Notes under the pieces: model-generated
Told to the model about the DNA's origin: nothing
Databases searched by the model: none
The model's input: only the letters and a program-made list of their open reading frames with translations
Made by a program: the position numbers and the translations under genes
Source: Silene latifolia
Taxonomy: Eukaryota > Streptophyta > Magnoliopsida > Caryophyllales > Caryophyllaceae
Direction of reading: 5' to 3'
Assembly: GCF_048544455.1 (NCBI RefSeq)
Contig: NC_133534.1
Location: forward strand, 32,688,217 to 32,752,216
DNA: 64,000 bases
Shown: positions 35,944 to 48,487 of the stretch, piece by piece
Layout: the number at the start of each line of letters is the position of its first letter
How positions within the stretch are numbered: position 1 is the first letter of the stretch

Positions 35944-37413
35944 CTAAAACTCGGACTCGGACTCGGACTTTGACTCGATCCTAGAACTAGACTCGTAATC
36001 ATCGGCCCACGCTTGGACATTTTCTCTTCCAGCAATTGGCTTCGACATCCGGCTTTGAGCATTCACCCATTTGAGCACCTCGTCCTCATCATTGGGAACA
36101 TTGGAAGGATAACAGTCAAGAAGAGTTTCTTGATAAGTGGTATATCCATGAGGATTGCCTAAGCTACCTTGTGGGTTAAAAGTAGAGAGAGACAATTTCC
36201 CGCTTTCGATCATGTCTTGGATCACGTGTCTCAATTTGAAACATTTCTCTGTATCATGTCCTTTGCCCCTGTGATATTGGCAATAGGCATTCTCATCCCA
36301 GAACTTGGATTTCCTTTCTGGTTCGGGAGTAGGTCCTATAGGCTTCAACATTTGTTGTTCCATGAGTCTCTGAAGGGCATCGGCGTACCTAATACCAATG
36401 TTGGTAAATTCCCTAGGAGGTGTGCCTCTATTTTCGGAAGCCTTTGTAAATGACCTTGGAGGGTTGTTAGGTTTCTTTGATGAAGGCTCCATGAGGTTGC
36501 CTTTGTAGATTCCGATTCTTGGATGAGAAGAACCAGGAACAGGTCGCTCACTTATTGCTTTCTCCTCGAGACCATGAGGTTGAGGGTTTGTCTGGACATT
36601 CTTCATCTTGAAAGATTGGGTATCAAGCTTTTTACCCATTTCAGCAAACTGGTTCTCTATGTTGGAAAGTCGAGAGTTTAGATTATCAATAGCTCCTTCT
36701 AACTTGGAAAATTTATTGTTGAAGGCAATGGAAAGCATGAGCATTCCATTTTGGATATCTTCATCTTCGAGGACATTGATTTCTTTATCATCATGATGAT
36801 TGAGGAGATGAGAACAGTCCAGGAACGATTCTTCGTCATGTTTAATGATACTAGACCCAAGAGGGTCGATTTTCCTGGATTTCTTGGCGGAAGGTGGTTC
36901 TGGAAGCATGCCCCCTTCGATCATATCTTGGATGGTGTGTTTCAAGAGAAAACACTCTTCAATATCATGACCTCTACCTTGGTGATATAAGCAGTATTTG
37001 TTGCCCTTCCAGAGGTTCACCTGTTTCTCTAATGGTGGATCCGGAGTCGGTCCTATTGGATGTAGCTTACCTTGGGCAGAAAGTCTCTTCAAAGCATCGG
37101 CATAAGACATGCCTAAATCGGTAAGCACCCTTTGATGCCTCCCAGGTTTCCTTTCAGCTATTTTCGGTTTTCTAGAACGATTGTTATTACAAGAGGTAAG
37201 CTTTGGATGACCTAGACTAGAGGTTTCCCTAGGTGGTATGTTCTTTTCCACCATTCCATTTTCAAGGGTGAGGACGTGAATGCTCAAATTTTCCACTATA
37301 GCTTGAACTCGTAGGACCATGGCATAAACGTCTTGAAGAGACATGGTGATTGTGGCTTGATCTGCTTCGTGACCTTGATGATTGACGGAACTTGCTGGAT
37401 TCCTACTCGACAA
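35944..37413 (-). CDS. Gag-like protein with two CHHC zinc-finger modules (Tat/Ogre-like element)
   Basis: The 489-residue intact frame lies about 1.2 kb downstream of the primer site, where gag is expected. Residues 104-170 form a module: YADALKRL, PIGPTPDP, then YCLYHQGRGHDIEECF and IQDMIEGG. The cysteine/histidine pattern is C141-X2-H144-X4-H149-X4-C154. Residues 343-407 repeat the module, with C378, H381, H386 and C391. A probable coiled coil lies between them at about 230-265. The tail is Ser/Glu-rich. CxxH...H...C modules of this type occur in Tat-lineage gag proteins. The two copies suggest an internal duplication, or a gag decayed to its nucleic-acid-binding part. The absence of stops in an element without pol suggests recent amplification or selection on the protein. 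Confidence 0.75.
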   Translation of the reverse strand: MSSRNPASSVNHQGHEADQATITMSLQDVYAMVLRVQAIVENLSIHVLTLENGMVEKNIPPRETSSLGHPKLTSCNNNRSRKPKIAERKPGRHQRVLTDLGMSYADALKRLSAQGKLHPIGPTPDPPLEKQVNLWKGNKYCLYHQGRGHDIEECFLLKHTIQDMIEGGMLPEPPSAKKSRKIDPLGSSIIKHDEESFLDCSHLLNHHDDKEINVLEDEDIQNGMLMLSIAFNNKFSKLEGAIDNLNSRLSNIENQFAEMGKKLDTQSFKMKNVQTNPQPHGLEEKAISERPVPGSSHPRIGIYKGNLMEPSSKKPNNPPRSFTKASENRGTPPREFTNIGIRYADALQRLMEQQMLKPIGPTPEPERKSKFWDENAYCQYHRGKGHDTEKCFKLRHVIQDMIESGKLSLSTFNPQGSLGNPHGYTTYQETLLDCYPSNVPNDEDEVLKWVNAQSRMSKPIAGRENVQAWADDYESSSRIESKSESESEF

Positions 37414-37865
37414 AAATGACGCGCATTACAACTCGATTCGACATGGGATCACGCATACTAAGGCAATAAACAAAAGAAGGGACAAGATGACAAATCTAGA
37501 CTTGATTTGTGAATTTGTGAAACGTCGTGAGCGACTTCTCGTGCTTGAATTCACGGTGCTTGACTTTAACCTTAGACTCGAGTGTTGACTTTGACAGAGT
37601 GACGTTTATGTGGTTGACGGGATTGATGACACGTGTTGATTCTAATTCGTGTGTTTAAGACAGACTTGACTTGAGGTTCGGGTACGTGTGTCCCGAACGT
37701 GTCATTAGGAGAACTCAAGAAACGGATATTGGAATGACTCGATGTGTTAGCCTCGAGTGTGTGAGTCGAGGTGTGTAAATGTTTAGATCCTAACTGAATT
37801 GGGGTAGAGGGTCCAAAATGACGGCGTGACGCCTTTGGACTTGACTCGAATTTGAAAAGACCCAA

Positions 37866-38664
37866 AATGTAAAGGAATACGGGTTTATGACTCGACAGAG
37901 TTCCGACTAGGACATAGTCGGTGTGAACTTTGAATCTAACTTAGCCCAATTGAATTTACATATTTACATGGTTTGAAAATATTTTGATTAAAACGGTTTT
38001 GCTTTTTTTTTGGACTCGTTTTTTTTTGGACTTTTTTTTTCGTTTTTTTTTTGTTTTTTTTTTTTGTTTTTAGTTGTTTTGTATTTAGTTTTGAAATGGG
38101 TTTTAGGCCCGAAGTTTGACTCGATATTTGGACAGAGTTTTGGCTTATTTTGTGCTATTTTGAAAATGTTTACATTTTGAAAAGGATTTTATTTTACAAA
38201 AAGGTTTTGTTTAGAAAATGGTGATCACGTAAGGTACAAACATTCATACAAGCATTATAACGGGATGCTGAGTGCATTTAAAAGGGTTTTGGTTTAAAGG
38301 GTGGGTTGCCATACCGAACCATCAAACCCGAAGTCTGTGGAGAGGCTCGTGCCAAACAAGAGTAAGGCCGATTCCTAGTCCATTTCCTCAAGTAGTGAAG
38401 GCCCTTGATACAAACAAGAGTAAGCATCATGGTATGGATGACGTCAATCGCTATCCATCCTTGGGCCCAAATAAGAATTAGGACCGTTTAGACGGGACGA
38501 TTGGTCGAATGGGTTGGGTTGGGCCTAGGAAGGCCGAATAAAACGGTCTAGGAAGACCGAGTTATGAAAACCGACAATTGTCTTGTACAAACTATTCCCT
38601 AACCTTGTTCAAGTTTCACCCTTTTGGCTACACGTAAGTGTATTATCCCAGCCGAGTCGCCAAA
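37866..38664 (-). other. Leader of the Tat/Ogre-like element with primer-binding site
   Basis: This is the region between the right LTR and gag. It contains the primer-binding site at 38646-38662 (minus) and a long poly-T/TTTTG tract at about 38000-38075 (A-rich on the element's sense strand). No gene is seen. Confidence 0.65.
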
Positions 38665-41270
38665 CGTGGACAGCGGGCCGCCACGGGGCGCTTGGTGAGG
38701 AGCGAAAACAAGCGTTTGCATTTTGTATGGAGTCGCCACCAATTTTTATGGGAAATTGGAACCGTTCGAATACCTCATGTCATGTCAAGACATAAAGTAG
38801 TGACATGAACACTAAGCAATCGTTACCCTTAGCATTCTATGTCTAGAATGACTCTCGTGGATGCCAATGAACACGGGTGCTCACAGAGATCTGGAGTAAG
38901 GGGTGAGGGTACGTATTAGGAAGCTCTTTTGATCGAACACCTAATCCCGCCCGCCTCGATAGCGGCCTCTACTAATGATTAGGGAAGTTATTCGTACTTG
39001 ATATATCGTCGGCTATATGCATGCAATGCAACATCCATAGATTAATCCTAACATGTGAAGGTTAATACTAAGTCGGTTGACACGTAATTAGCATACAATT
39101 GGGGTCGAAGTAGGATTTAAGTTCAATTACATGTGAAAACAAACAGACAAAGAAAGAAATACAATAATTATGAATTACAATAATGAAAATTACAATAATG
39201 GAAATTACATTAATTACAACGGAATAGGCGATTTATGTCGAAAATACCTTTAAAACGGATGATTTGAGAAAAAGAATAAAAGAATAAAAATTAAAAGAAT
39301 TAACGAACAGGAATTAGCGATATTACGAATAATAGTTAGTTAAAATGTAAACTAATTAAACTAGGTCAAGGCGTAAACGGAGTTGGGGACAAAACTCATC
39401 TCGAACTGGAGCAGTAGAGATGCGCCCCCGGAAGAGGCGCAAAGCGCGGCCGATTCTTTGCGTCATTCCAAGGGTGAGTTCGGGCCTGTAGCGGAATCGC
39501 AAACCGTTAATGTCGATTGATAAATTTAATGATTGATTAAATTATTACTCGGATGAAAGTGATTAGCATGTTATTTAACATATGAATGGGTCATAAAACA
39601 GTAAAACATGGATGAGACGGAATTAAGATGGATTAATACAAGATGAAATAATATTAATGAGTCAAACAAATTAAATCAATTGATTAGGTTAGATATGATG
39701 ATATATGACGAATATAACAATAAACAGATGAAAACTATACCAAAGGATCGAATTCCAGAAACCCAATATGAACAAATTGAATCTCTACAACCCGGAATTG
39801 AATTAAATGACGAAAACCCGCAAATATTGATTACTTGTGATTTAAGTCGGATTTATGATGATTAAAACATATTAATGAATGATGAATCTATATACATGTG
39901 AATTATTAATGATGATTATGACGAAGAATTTAAGGAAAACGAATGAAAACAAATAAACAAAGACGAATTACAGAGGACGAGGAAGAAGAAAAGAAGCGAG
40001 AAGCTGCGGCGGCCCTCATTTAAAAGGCGCGGCAGAATCGCGCTCCTTCGAAGAGGCGCAGCAGTTGCTGCGTCTTTTCTCGACTGTCAGTATTCTGAAA
40101 ATCCGTAAAAAAGAGTTTTAAAGACGGTTTTAGAAATCGGTTTTAATGAGGTATTTTCGATATAAATCTTACAATTGTGATATGATAAATAAAATACAAT
40201 AAATAAAAGAGAGATTATACACCCTCAGACTTACATGTTGACGAAACGAGAAGGACTAAGATATCGATTAGTGATGCTCGACGCGAATGCAAAGAAAGCG
40301 CCCTCGTAAGAGGAAAACGATTGATTAATTTAAGTTGATTGAGTGTAGTTGGTCAAATTGGTCGGTCATGCAACGGAGAGGCTGGTACCCGGAAGGATCC
40401 GAGCTTACGTGGTCGGAAGTCCAAGCACGTAGGCGCCAATTAGTAAGAACGAAGTCTAGAATGCAAAGGGAGAAGAGAAGGGCGGACACTCGCGTGAGAA
40501 ATATGAGGAACGAAGGCTCCTATTTATACTAATCACACGACGGAATTATGGTAAGACTAGGATACGGAAGGAAAGATCCGGAAATAACCGACTTAGGTTA
40601 AAACACGGAAACTTGGACAAAAAGAAAGCCCTGGGAAAAGGCGCAGCAGAGCTGCGTCCCTTGGAAGAGGCGCAACACTTGCTGCGTCCTTTCCCGGGTA
40701 GGTTCCTCTGCGCGTAGAAAACGCGTTTGACAGCCTGTCGTATTTTAGGCATAACTTTCTCTACAAGACTCGGATTAAGGTGATTTCGGTGGCGTTGGAA
40801 AGCTAAGAAAGAGATCTAGAACTTTCTGTGAAATAGGCCTGACCCAAAAAAGTCGTTATGACCTCGTAAAACGGGCCTAAAGGTCGGGTTGTCATTTTAA
40901 CTAAATGAAATGCACATTTTGTAGCGTAAACTTTAAGTTTAGCCCAAAGAAGTGACATGAGACTCAAAATGATATATAATCTCAACATTTTATGACATCC
41001 TAACCTTAGTTAGACAAGCACATTGCTTTGACTCGGGATTTGACAGTTTTAGGAAATGAAGACGGTTTTTGACCCGGACTCCAAATGTACTCTAATTACT
41101 GCCAAAACGACCGTATCGGCACGTAGATGACAACTAAGAGGTAGACATTAATGTTTGAGCAATCACTTGACGATAATCTTACGAACTGTCACAAATCGTT
41201 CCGCGAATCAAACATGCGGCCCAATCATCACCGGGTGGTTTGCGGGAGGTGCAGAAACGAGGTGTCTACA
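38665..41270 (-). repeat. 5' LTR (minus-strand sense) of the Tat/Ogre-like element
   Basis: On the minus strand it starts TGTAGACACCTCGTTTC at 41270. At the other end the plus strand begins CGTGGACAGC where the partner LTR has TGTGGACAGC. Apart from the GC-rich patches at about 39405-39490, 40000-40080 and 40630-40700 it is nearly identical to 29685-32284. Confidence 0.87.
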
Positions 41271-41862
41271 GGAACACAAACCCATACTTAGAAAATTTCT
41301 GAAGAAGTTTTTTGGGCGAAAGTTGTGAAGACGCTGCTGCCAAGCACAGTGGCGGCGGTCAATGGTCCAACCGCAGAGGGCACTGTCATGAAGAATTGGA
41401 AGAAAATCTCAAGAAGAGGAATTCTCTGGCGGCGGCAGAGCCAAGAGCTCGCCCACCCGGCAGGGAATTACTGAGAACCTCAATTTTCCTCGTTTTTTTA
41501 ACCGCAGCTGGCTGCCAAGACTTTGGAGGCGGCAGCCGTGCCCGCCGCACAGGAGCACTTTACACGCAAATGGGCTTTTCCATTCTTTCCTCCCTTAATC
41601 CAATGATAGCCTATAAATACCCCCTCCTTAAACCCTTTTGCACATAACCCTAGATCTGAGAAACATTCCATATTTATTGTAATACCTCCTTAATAAAGTT
41701 CTAATCTTTCAATAATTATTATTAATATTTAGCAAGAATTAGTTAGTTCTAGTAATAGTCAATTGTTTACACTTGTTTGTTGAAGTTTGTATTGGGGATT
41801 TTGAAGGGTTTTCCTTCTTATTAATCAATCAAGCATTCATCTTTCCTTTTGTTGGTATAATT

Positions 41863-43134
41863 TGTAACACCCCCATATCCAGAGGAGCCTTAACTAGGCC
41901 TTCCTTAGCATATAAGGGCATTACCATCTCGGTTGCCCGAGGGAAGCAGTTACCAAACGTCAATAAAAGAACTATTAAGTTATATTACAAGTGATTCAAA
42001 CCAAAATACAATACAAGGTACAACTCAAAGACTACTCGCTATGACCATCATATCTCGTGAAGACTCGTCCCTGCCCGGACTCCAGCTATCCACAACATCT
42101 ACACCTGCTAAGACCGACTGCTCACCATAAGGGATCACGACAGACACATAACAAACAAACAACCAAACAAGGTCAGTACTGAGATAAGACAAGACAATGG
42201 CAACTACAATTAATAATACAAACAACGACACCAGTTCCAACCACAATCACAATCATCCAACCAAACCTGTCACTGACTGTCCACTGCACTAGCCCTGCCA
42301 GTGGGGGACCGCAGCCGTTCCCACCTAAGCCCCGCTCATCATACCGAGCGATAACCCTGTCCATTAATGTGCACATCCCCTTCCGTGGCGGGTTCCACGA
42401 AGGGCGAAACTAGGGCGTGAAGTCACTCCCGCAAGTGACCCCACTCAGCCGAGAACGCATCTCGAGAACCATCAACCGCAATCAAAACCACAATCACAAG
42501 ACGCACAATTACTGTATCAAACAACCACAATACTACCACAACGACCGACACACTAGACCATCTACAGAAACTGAGTAGGCGAACCTACCTTTAAGCAACC
42601 GCAACCAATCCATGCCGACAGATAACACGTCCAGCGATCAAGCAATGCCTATAGCCACCATACAAACATCTATTACTAACAAGCAAACCCTAACTATAGA
42701 GACAAGGACACGGATGATGATTGTGACATACCTATAGGGAGAGACAAGGCAAAAGACCGCTACCCGACTCAAGAGAGCTCTCCTAAGGCACAAGGATCTT
42801 CACAAAGGCTTCCATGGAGGTTTTGAGGTGAAGGGAAGGGAAAGAGGCGACTGAAGGGTAGGAAGAAAGTGGCGGAAGTGATTTGCGGATTTAACAAAAC
42901 GCGATATAAAACCCTCGCTGAAAACCAGGCACTCGATCGAGTACCCAACCTACTCGATCGAGTGGCCCCTTACTCGATCGAGTACCCTAGCTACTCGATC
43001 GAGTAGCCTCTACTCTATCGAGTACCACTCTTAAAACGCACCCCAAGATGGTTTGGCATATTTCCCTAAGGTTACTCCCGCTCCCAAGGACAGTCAACGC
43101 TGGTCAAAGGGTCCCTAAAAGGACGGGTATTACA
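41863..43134 (-). repeat. 3' LTR (minus sense) of the ORF1-carrying LTR element
   Basis: It has TG...CA termini and is 1272 bp long, the same length as its partner. It contains five TACTCGATCGAGTA-type palindromes at about 42930-43024, spaced about 20 bp. Differences from the partner LTR cluster at about 42068-42125. Confidence 0.92.
42930..43024. repeat. Array of CTCGATCGAGT palindromes in the LTR
   Basis: Four perfect and one near-perfect ACTCGATCGAGT units start at about 42931, 42952, 42971, 42992 and 43011 (the last is ACTCTATCGAGT). The same array is in the partner LTR at about 49556-49650. Each unit is a self-complementary 12-mer. Confidence 0.9.
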
Positions 43135-44520
43135 GTCTTCCCCCCTTAAAAAGAACTTCGTCCCCGAAGTTCAACTCACCTTCCGTTCATGGCACGGAAC
43201 CAACACAATCTCACCAATCTTTCCGGTCAAACCATCACTCCTTGTAAACACCTTTCCCCCCCTCCCCCCTCATGTCATCATCATCACCATCCACAAATAA
43301 ACCTATCGACTCTTGCCACTATCATGCAAGCTTTATCACAGTCAACCGTTATTTTATATACACATAAAACATCCGACGCGCAGTGCGAATCGCCGCTCAC
43401 GAACTTCCAACATACACTAATTACCGTCCAACCATCAAACTAGAACATGTCTCATATCAACTTTCATGCGGTACAGCTAACGCCACCATGTTACTTGGCA
43501 ACGTGATTCAAATACGATCACACTCACTTTAAAGAACCAAAGAAAGTAAGTCGTTATAATTCAACAACAAAATTTTTTTTTTTTTTTTTAACACATGACA
43601 CCAACCACCTTATAGACAACTACCAACAACATTATGAACAAGCAAAACATTATTCGAAAACCACCTTTTTATTTCGCGACATTACTCTTCCCCTCTAAAA
43701 GGAACTTCGTCCCCGAAGTTCACCACCCAAATATCAACGCGTATTACCTAATACATGTATCTTAATGTTAAAGGAAACCATATTATTTGTTGTGGACATT
43801 ACTCGCTAACTACTTACTCGTTAACTTAGAAACCATACGCAAGTCACCGAAATAACTAGTTACCGTTGACAACACGCGTTAAAATGATATGCACAATTAT
43901 AGGCGGAGTTACAACTCCGATAAGTAGATTGTAATGAGGTGTATGCAATATTAAAGTAACAAGAAATTATTACCGCCTTACTAATTGTGACAAATACGCT
44001 TATAAACTTCAAGCACGACTTCCAACATATGAATTTAACAGTTCAAAGGTGTTACTACGCACTAATAACCACATTAAACATTAAACTTGCCGTTATAAAA
44101 CAATTGAACATTTTTAATTTTCAAAAACCCCCTGTAACAGTGACACTCGATCGAGTAAGTATCGGTACTCGATCGAGTACCATGCTACTCGATCGAGTGT
44201 GTTGGCTACTCGATCGAGTAGCCCGAGATCAGAATGTTTCCTTACCTCCTTTCCTGCAGCTACTCGATAGAGTGTGGGGTACTCTGTCGAGTACCTGCAG
44301 GTCAAACACCTTACACAACTCGTCGTAAACCAACATATAACAACATGACTATCACATAAATTGAGTCGGGATGATGCCCCGACTCTCAATCTTCCTGCAA
44401 AAGGTTAGACTAGCAATTCCGGCCTTATGGCCAATCATACAAACCCAATTAAGTCTCAATAATAAAAGAAAATAGCCACCAAAGTCTAACAACAATACCA
44501 CCATCTAACATCAACTACTA
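43135..44520. other. Non-coding interior of the ORF1-carrying element, 3' side, with a palindrome array
   Basis: No gene is seen. A second CTCGATCGAGT array lies at about 44145-44298 (four perfect units, then ACTCGATAGAGT and ACTCTGTCGAGT variants). GAACTTCGTCCCCGAAGTTC, itself a palindrome, occurs at about 43153 and again near 43703. Confidence 0.7.
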
Positions 44521-46165
44521 TCAACAAAGATAAGAACGAGGAGTATCACTCCTCCCCCGTCTCTTTTGCTCGAACATCACCTCATCATCACCACCACCTG
44601 AAGTACCTGCTCCCGCTGACCCGATCCCCGCATCCACCCCTGCTCCTGCTCCTGGGCCCACGTACCATGGGGTCAAGCCACCGTAAGGGAAGAACTGAGG
44701 TGCCCCCCACGTCGACTGATCCACCCCGTAGGCATGGAAAAACCCCGAGTAGTTCCCAACTCCACTCCACCAAACTGGATGCGGTCCCTCGGTCCCTATC
44801 CCCTGAGTGTACGCTATCTCGTGCATGTTCCGAAGTGTCAAGGTAGATGACACTCTCTCCGCCAGGTAACTGGATCGCGTCTCCGGGGTGTCGAGGTAAG
44901 GGTAGCATGGGAAAAGCTGCTGCTCTTGCTGCGGTGCTCTGGGTCGTGGCCTAGACTCCGAGGCCCTCTCTCTCACTCGACGGGGTCCCCTCACCACTCT
45001 AGGCCTCTCTGCGCCCTGAACTCCCGCATTCTCGCCCTTCGTCGGCTCGGCATCTCCTCAAGGATGGTGCGTCAATGAGATAGGTCAGTAGGTGGCGAGG
45101 TCCGTCCTCATCCTCCTTCTCCTCGTCATCGGAGTCCACCGTCACTACCGTCGGCTCCAAGGGCTCCGTGGGTGGGAGGTGCTCAGGAGCTGGAACCTTC
45201 ATCCAACTCATGCCATACACCCTTCATGCTAGGCTACCGTCAGCCAAGGTCCTCAACCATTTCAAGTCGAGGTAGTATTCACGATCCATGGTAGGCACAG
45301 GGGTAGCTAGAGGCACGTACGCCGAAGAAGCCTCAAAGGAGGTTAGGTTTTCAGCTAACCGAGTGGCAATGGCACCACAACTCAGTACGGGAAGAGGAAG
45401 AAGCCATCAAGGCAATGACAAAGACAAACTATCGAAGGAGCATTAAAGACAACCTTTTTGGCCCGCTCCGGGTTGAGGTAAGACATCAAAAGCAAGACCT
45501 CATGGTTATTCAACTTACTAATATCCTTTCGGTCATAGAGGAGGTTCGAAAGAGAGCGGAGAAAGACCCTCAAGGTGATATCTTTGAACATCATTAATCA
45601 AAGCATGTTGCTCGAGGTGGGAGCTTGCTTCCCGGTCAAGCAAGGCATTAGGCGGCAGACGCCGCACTCAGCTGGAATGTCGGTGATGGAGTCCTTGGGA
45701 GGCTTGGCCAACCCAAGGTGAGAGGCAAACAGTCCATAGTCACACGAAAACCGGTATTCATCAATCTAAACTCAATGATCGACCCGTTGGGTCATAGATA
45801 AAAGAGCTCAGGAACTCCAAGGTAAGAAAAGGGTAAGTATGCTTCCTCAGCCTATACAAACCCGTAAAACCCAAGGTCTCGAATATGTGACGGACATCCG
45901 TCTCTATCCCCAACTCCTCTAATACACTGGTGTCTATACACTTTGTAGGTCTCATCTTGCGTTTTTGTAAAGCTACAAAACGCTCCCTTTGCTTAAGGTC
46001 AACAAAAACAACTATGGGGTACTCGGGGACTGCCGGTACCACAGGTCCACTCCCCTCTCCCAACTCAGGTGGGTTACCCCTCCCCCTCTTACTTTGGCGG
46101 AGTCCAAGGTTCAGTCTCGGCATCTGTTTAAGGCATATGTTCAAACAATTTATATAAACATGCAA
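44521..46165 (-). pseudogene. Athila ORF1-like gene, frameshifted, carried by the LTR element
   Basis: Four minus-strand frames follow each other in alternating phase: 46165-45761, 45594-45382, 45220-44999 and 44997-44521. The first contains LKQRERFVALQKRKMRPTK, LEELGIETDVRHIFETLG and LRKHTYPFLTLEFLSSF. Just after its stop another frame gives IEFRLMNT and then FASHLGLAKPPKDSITDIP. This order (RF..L..RK, LTLEFLSSF, FRL...) resembles the plant retrotransposon ORF1 domain known from Athila elements. The last frame is Pro/Gly-rich. Several indels have broken the gene. The family assignment is by pattern only. Confidence 0.55.
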
Positions 46166-48487
46166 GCATATACTTCATGTAATTTGGGTTCTATATACTT
46201 AGTAAGTTCACTAATTCATCAACCAGTTCCATATTTGAAGCACATAAATCATGCCACCAAACTTAGATGCTCAGCTAGGTACACACCAATTTACCAACCA
46301 TTCTCAGCATGTGAAGCACATATTTCACGTTGTTACTTTGAGTATTAAAATAAGTATACATGCTCATTAGCAGTTTCTACGATTTCATCATATAAGTTCA
46401 CATTATTACTACTCATAAGCCGTAGTGGTGAAAGGAATTATCATGGTGACCACATATGCTCAGCAAATTTGAATACCCTATCATGCTTCTAAGGCTTGTT
46501 CTATTTACATTGCTAATTACATGTTACTAATTCAAGAGAATGAACAATTTATGACAAATCAATATCACCCTTCACTATTATGTAAAACAACTCAATTAAA
46601 ATTTTCAGACGGTCTTTACAGCTGTGAAAATTGCGGCATGTATTCATCAATCATTGTTTCTATTATCATATTGGAGTTCAATTCATGCCTATATTGTCAA
46701 TTACAACATCAATTTTCCAATTCTAAGTCACGAATTTCCCATAAGGCACTTTTAAGACGGAGTTTTAAGGCAACTTTCTAAGGGTAAAATCATCAAAATC
46801 TAACCTTCAACATGATATAATCAATACTTAAGGCTCAATACTACCATTTAACCATTGTAAAACAACCAAAGATCGTTTTCAATTTTGGAAACCCTAGAAA
46901 TTTCGGGTTCATCTTGTGCAATTTTTAATCTAATCTACAGCAATTAGTCACCAACAAACATGGAAAAGAGGCATGTGAATCATATTTCAACTATCTAAAG
47001 CAACTATTGCATCATGTGAATCGAAAATTTCAGATTATCTCATCATTCTAACACATTCAAAGTAACAAATCACATAAATTAAGAAGAATAACATACCTTG
47101 ATTGATTAGTAAGGTAAGGAAACGAATTAAACAAGAAAATCAACCCCAAGAATCACTACTAACCCAAGAGAAAGAGAGGATTTGAGAGGAGAAGTAAGGA
47201 ATTGAGAGTGTTTAAGTGTGGGTGTGTCGAGAAAAAAAATAGAGAAATAAGAAGAAGAAATAGAAAGATGGAGGGTTTTAAGAAAACCCGTAGGAATTAC
47301 TGCACAGTAACCTACTCGATCGAGCGCCTTGGGTACTCGATCGAGTACCACCTTACTCGATCGAGTAGGAGCTGAATCATCGAGTAACTGCGGGAATTTT
47401 CCCACATCCCGATATCACGGCTTCCTAATGGATCGAGTGAGGTCTACTCGGTCAAGTAAGCACTCGCACTCGGTCAAGTATAGTTAAGTACCCGATCATA
47501 AGTACGAAGTAACTTGAAGATTCCTGCAAAAACAACACCGCGTGTCGATTCCAACTAAGTTCGGAATTCGGCACTCATTATCAAATTCATTCACGCATTA
47601 CTATTATTAACGAAGCCTACCATATCGTCAAACCCATGAAGTTTATTCCACTTACACTACACCCCTTACCCTACTCGGTCTACTCCTACCGAATCTTCCA
47701 TAAACACATTCACGTCATTGTATTACTTTTAAGCTTACCATATATATTACTACTAAATTGAAACATTTAAACTAACATCAGTTCATTCTTTCACGTATTA
47801 CATAAATGCATACTTTTCAACACAAATTAATCTACCATGTTTCACATTCTATCATAAGCAATTTATTTTGCCTAAATCAAATATTACGCAGCGGAAAATT
47901 TCAACTGAATAGCAAAGCATAAACACATTATCACATACTTGATTCGGGTCATTACTCACCTACACTATAATTATCATTATAGTCATCGCGGTAGAATCTA
48001 TAATCTCACGTACAACTCCCGTCATCATAAATTCTATGGCAACTACCCACGTGTTCACTATTCATATTACACATTCGATTTCACACTTTCACGCATCTCC
48101 ATGACGAGAAATTTCGTCACGCATCACATAGCTATCATATAAACTCACTAATCATTCAAAGAACTCCATAACCTCATCGACAATTACCATACTCGATCCA
48201 AACATTACTATCACACCGCTATTAATTCTAACAAAACTTAACCGGAGGTAGCTCCGGCACAATTAACATACCTTGCACACATAGACACACAGACTCCACA
48301 TTCCCATCCCGTGTGACTGGCTTAAGTGTCATGGGGCCAAGATTTTGAAATGAGGGCGCCTACTCACCCAAAATCTAGCATCAGCCGGGGCTCCCATTAC
48401 ACATACACCAGGTTCATTTTATTAGACTCCCTACGTTCATTATGTTCATTTGTTACAGGTTCCAAAATCGTCGCTCTGATACCACTT
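46166..48487 (-). other. Long leader of the ORF1-carrying element, with a palindrome array
   Basis: No gene is seen. A CTCGATCGAGT cluster lies at about 47311-47390, followed by degenerate CTCGGTCAAGTA copies to 47480. The primer-binding site is at 48473-48484 on the minus strand. Confidence 0.65.

Larger units (their letters stand above)
29685..41270 (-). mobile_element. Tat/Ogre-like non-autonomous LTR element in the Athila 3' LTR
   Basis: Two LTRs of about 2.6 kb bound a 6.4-kb interior, flanked by GGAAC at 29680-29684 and 41271-41275. Orientation is minus. Next to the right LTR is a primer site, TGGCGACTCGGCTGGGA (38662-38646), which fits the tRNA-Arg type of Ogre/Tat elements. Next to the left LTR is a minus-strand purine tract, AAAGTGGGGGC (about 32286-32296). 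The only long frame is a gag-like protein (37413-35944). I find no protease, RT or integrase motif in the interior, so it must rely on another element. The LTR ends facing the interior differ from their partners by a few terminal bases. Confidence 0.87.

Noticed and set aside
42931-43024. CRISPR-like short repeats with regular spacing
   Set aside because: The repeats are 12-bp palindromes inside an LTR of a plant element; the spacers are short, similar between the two LTRs and not unique.
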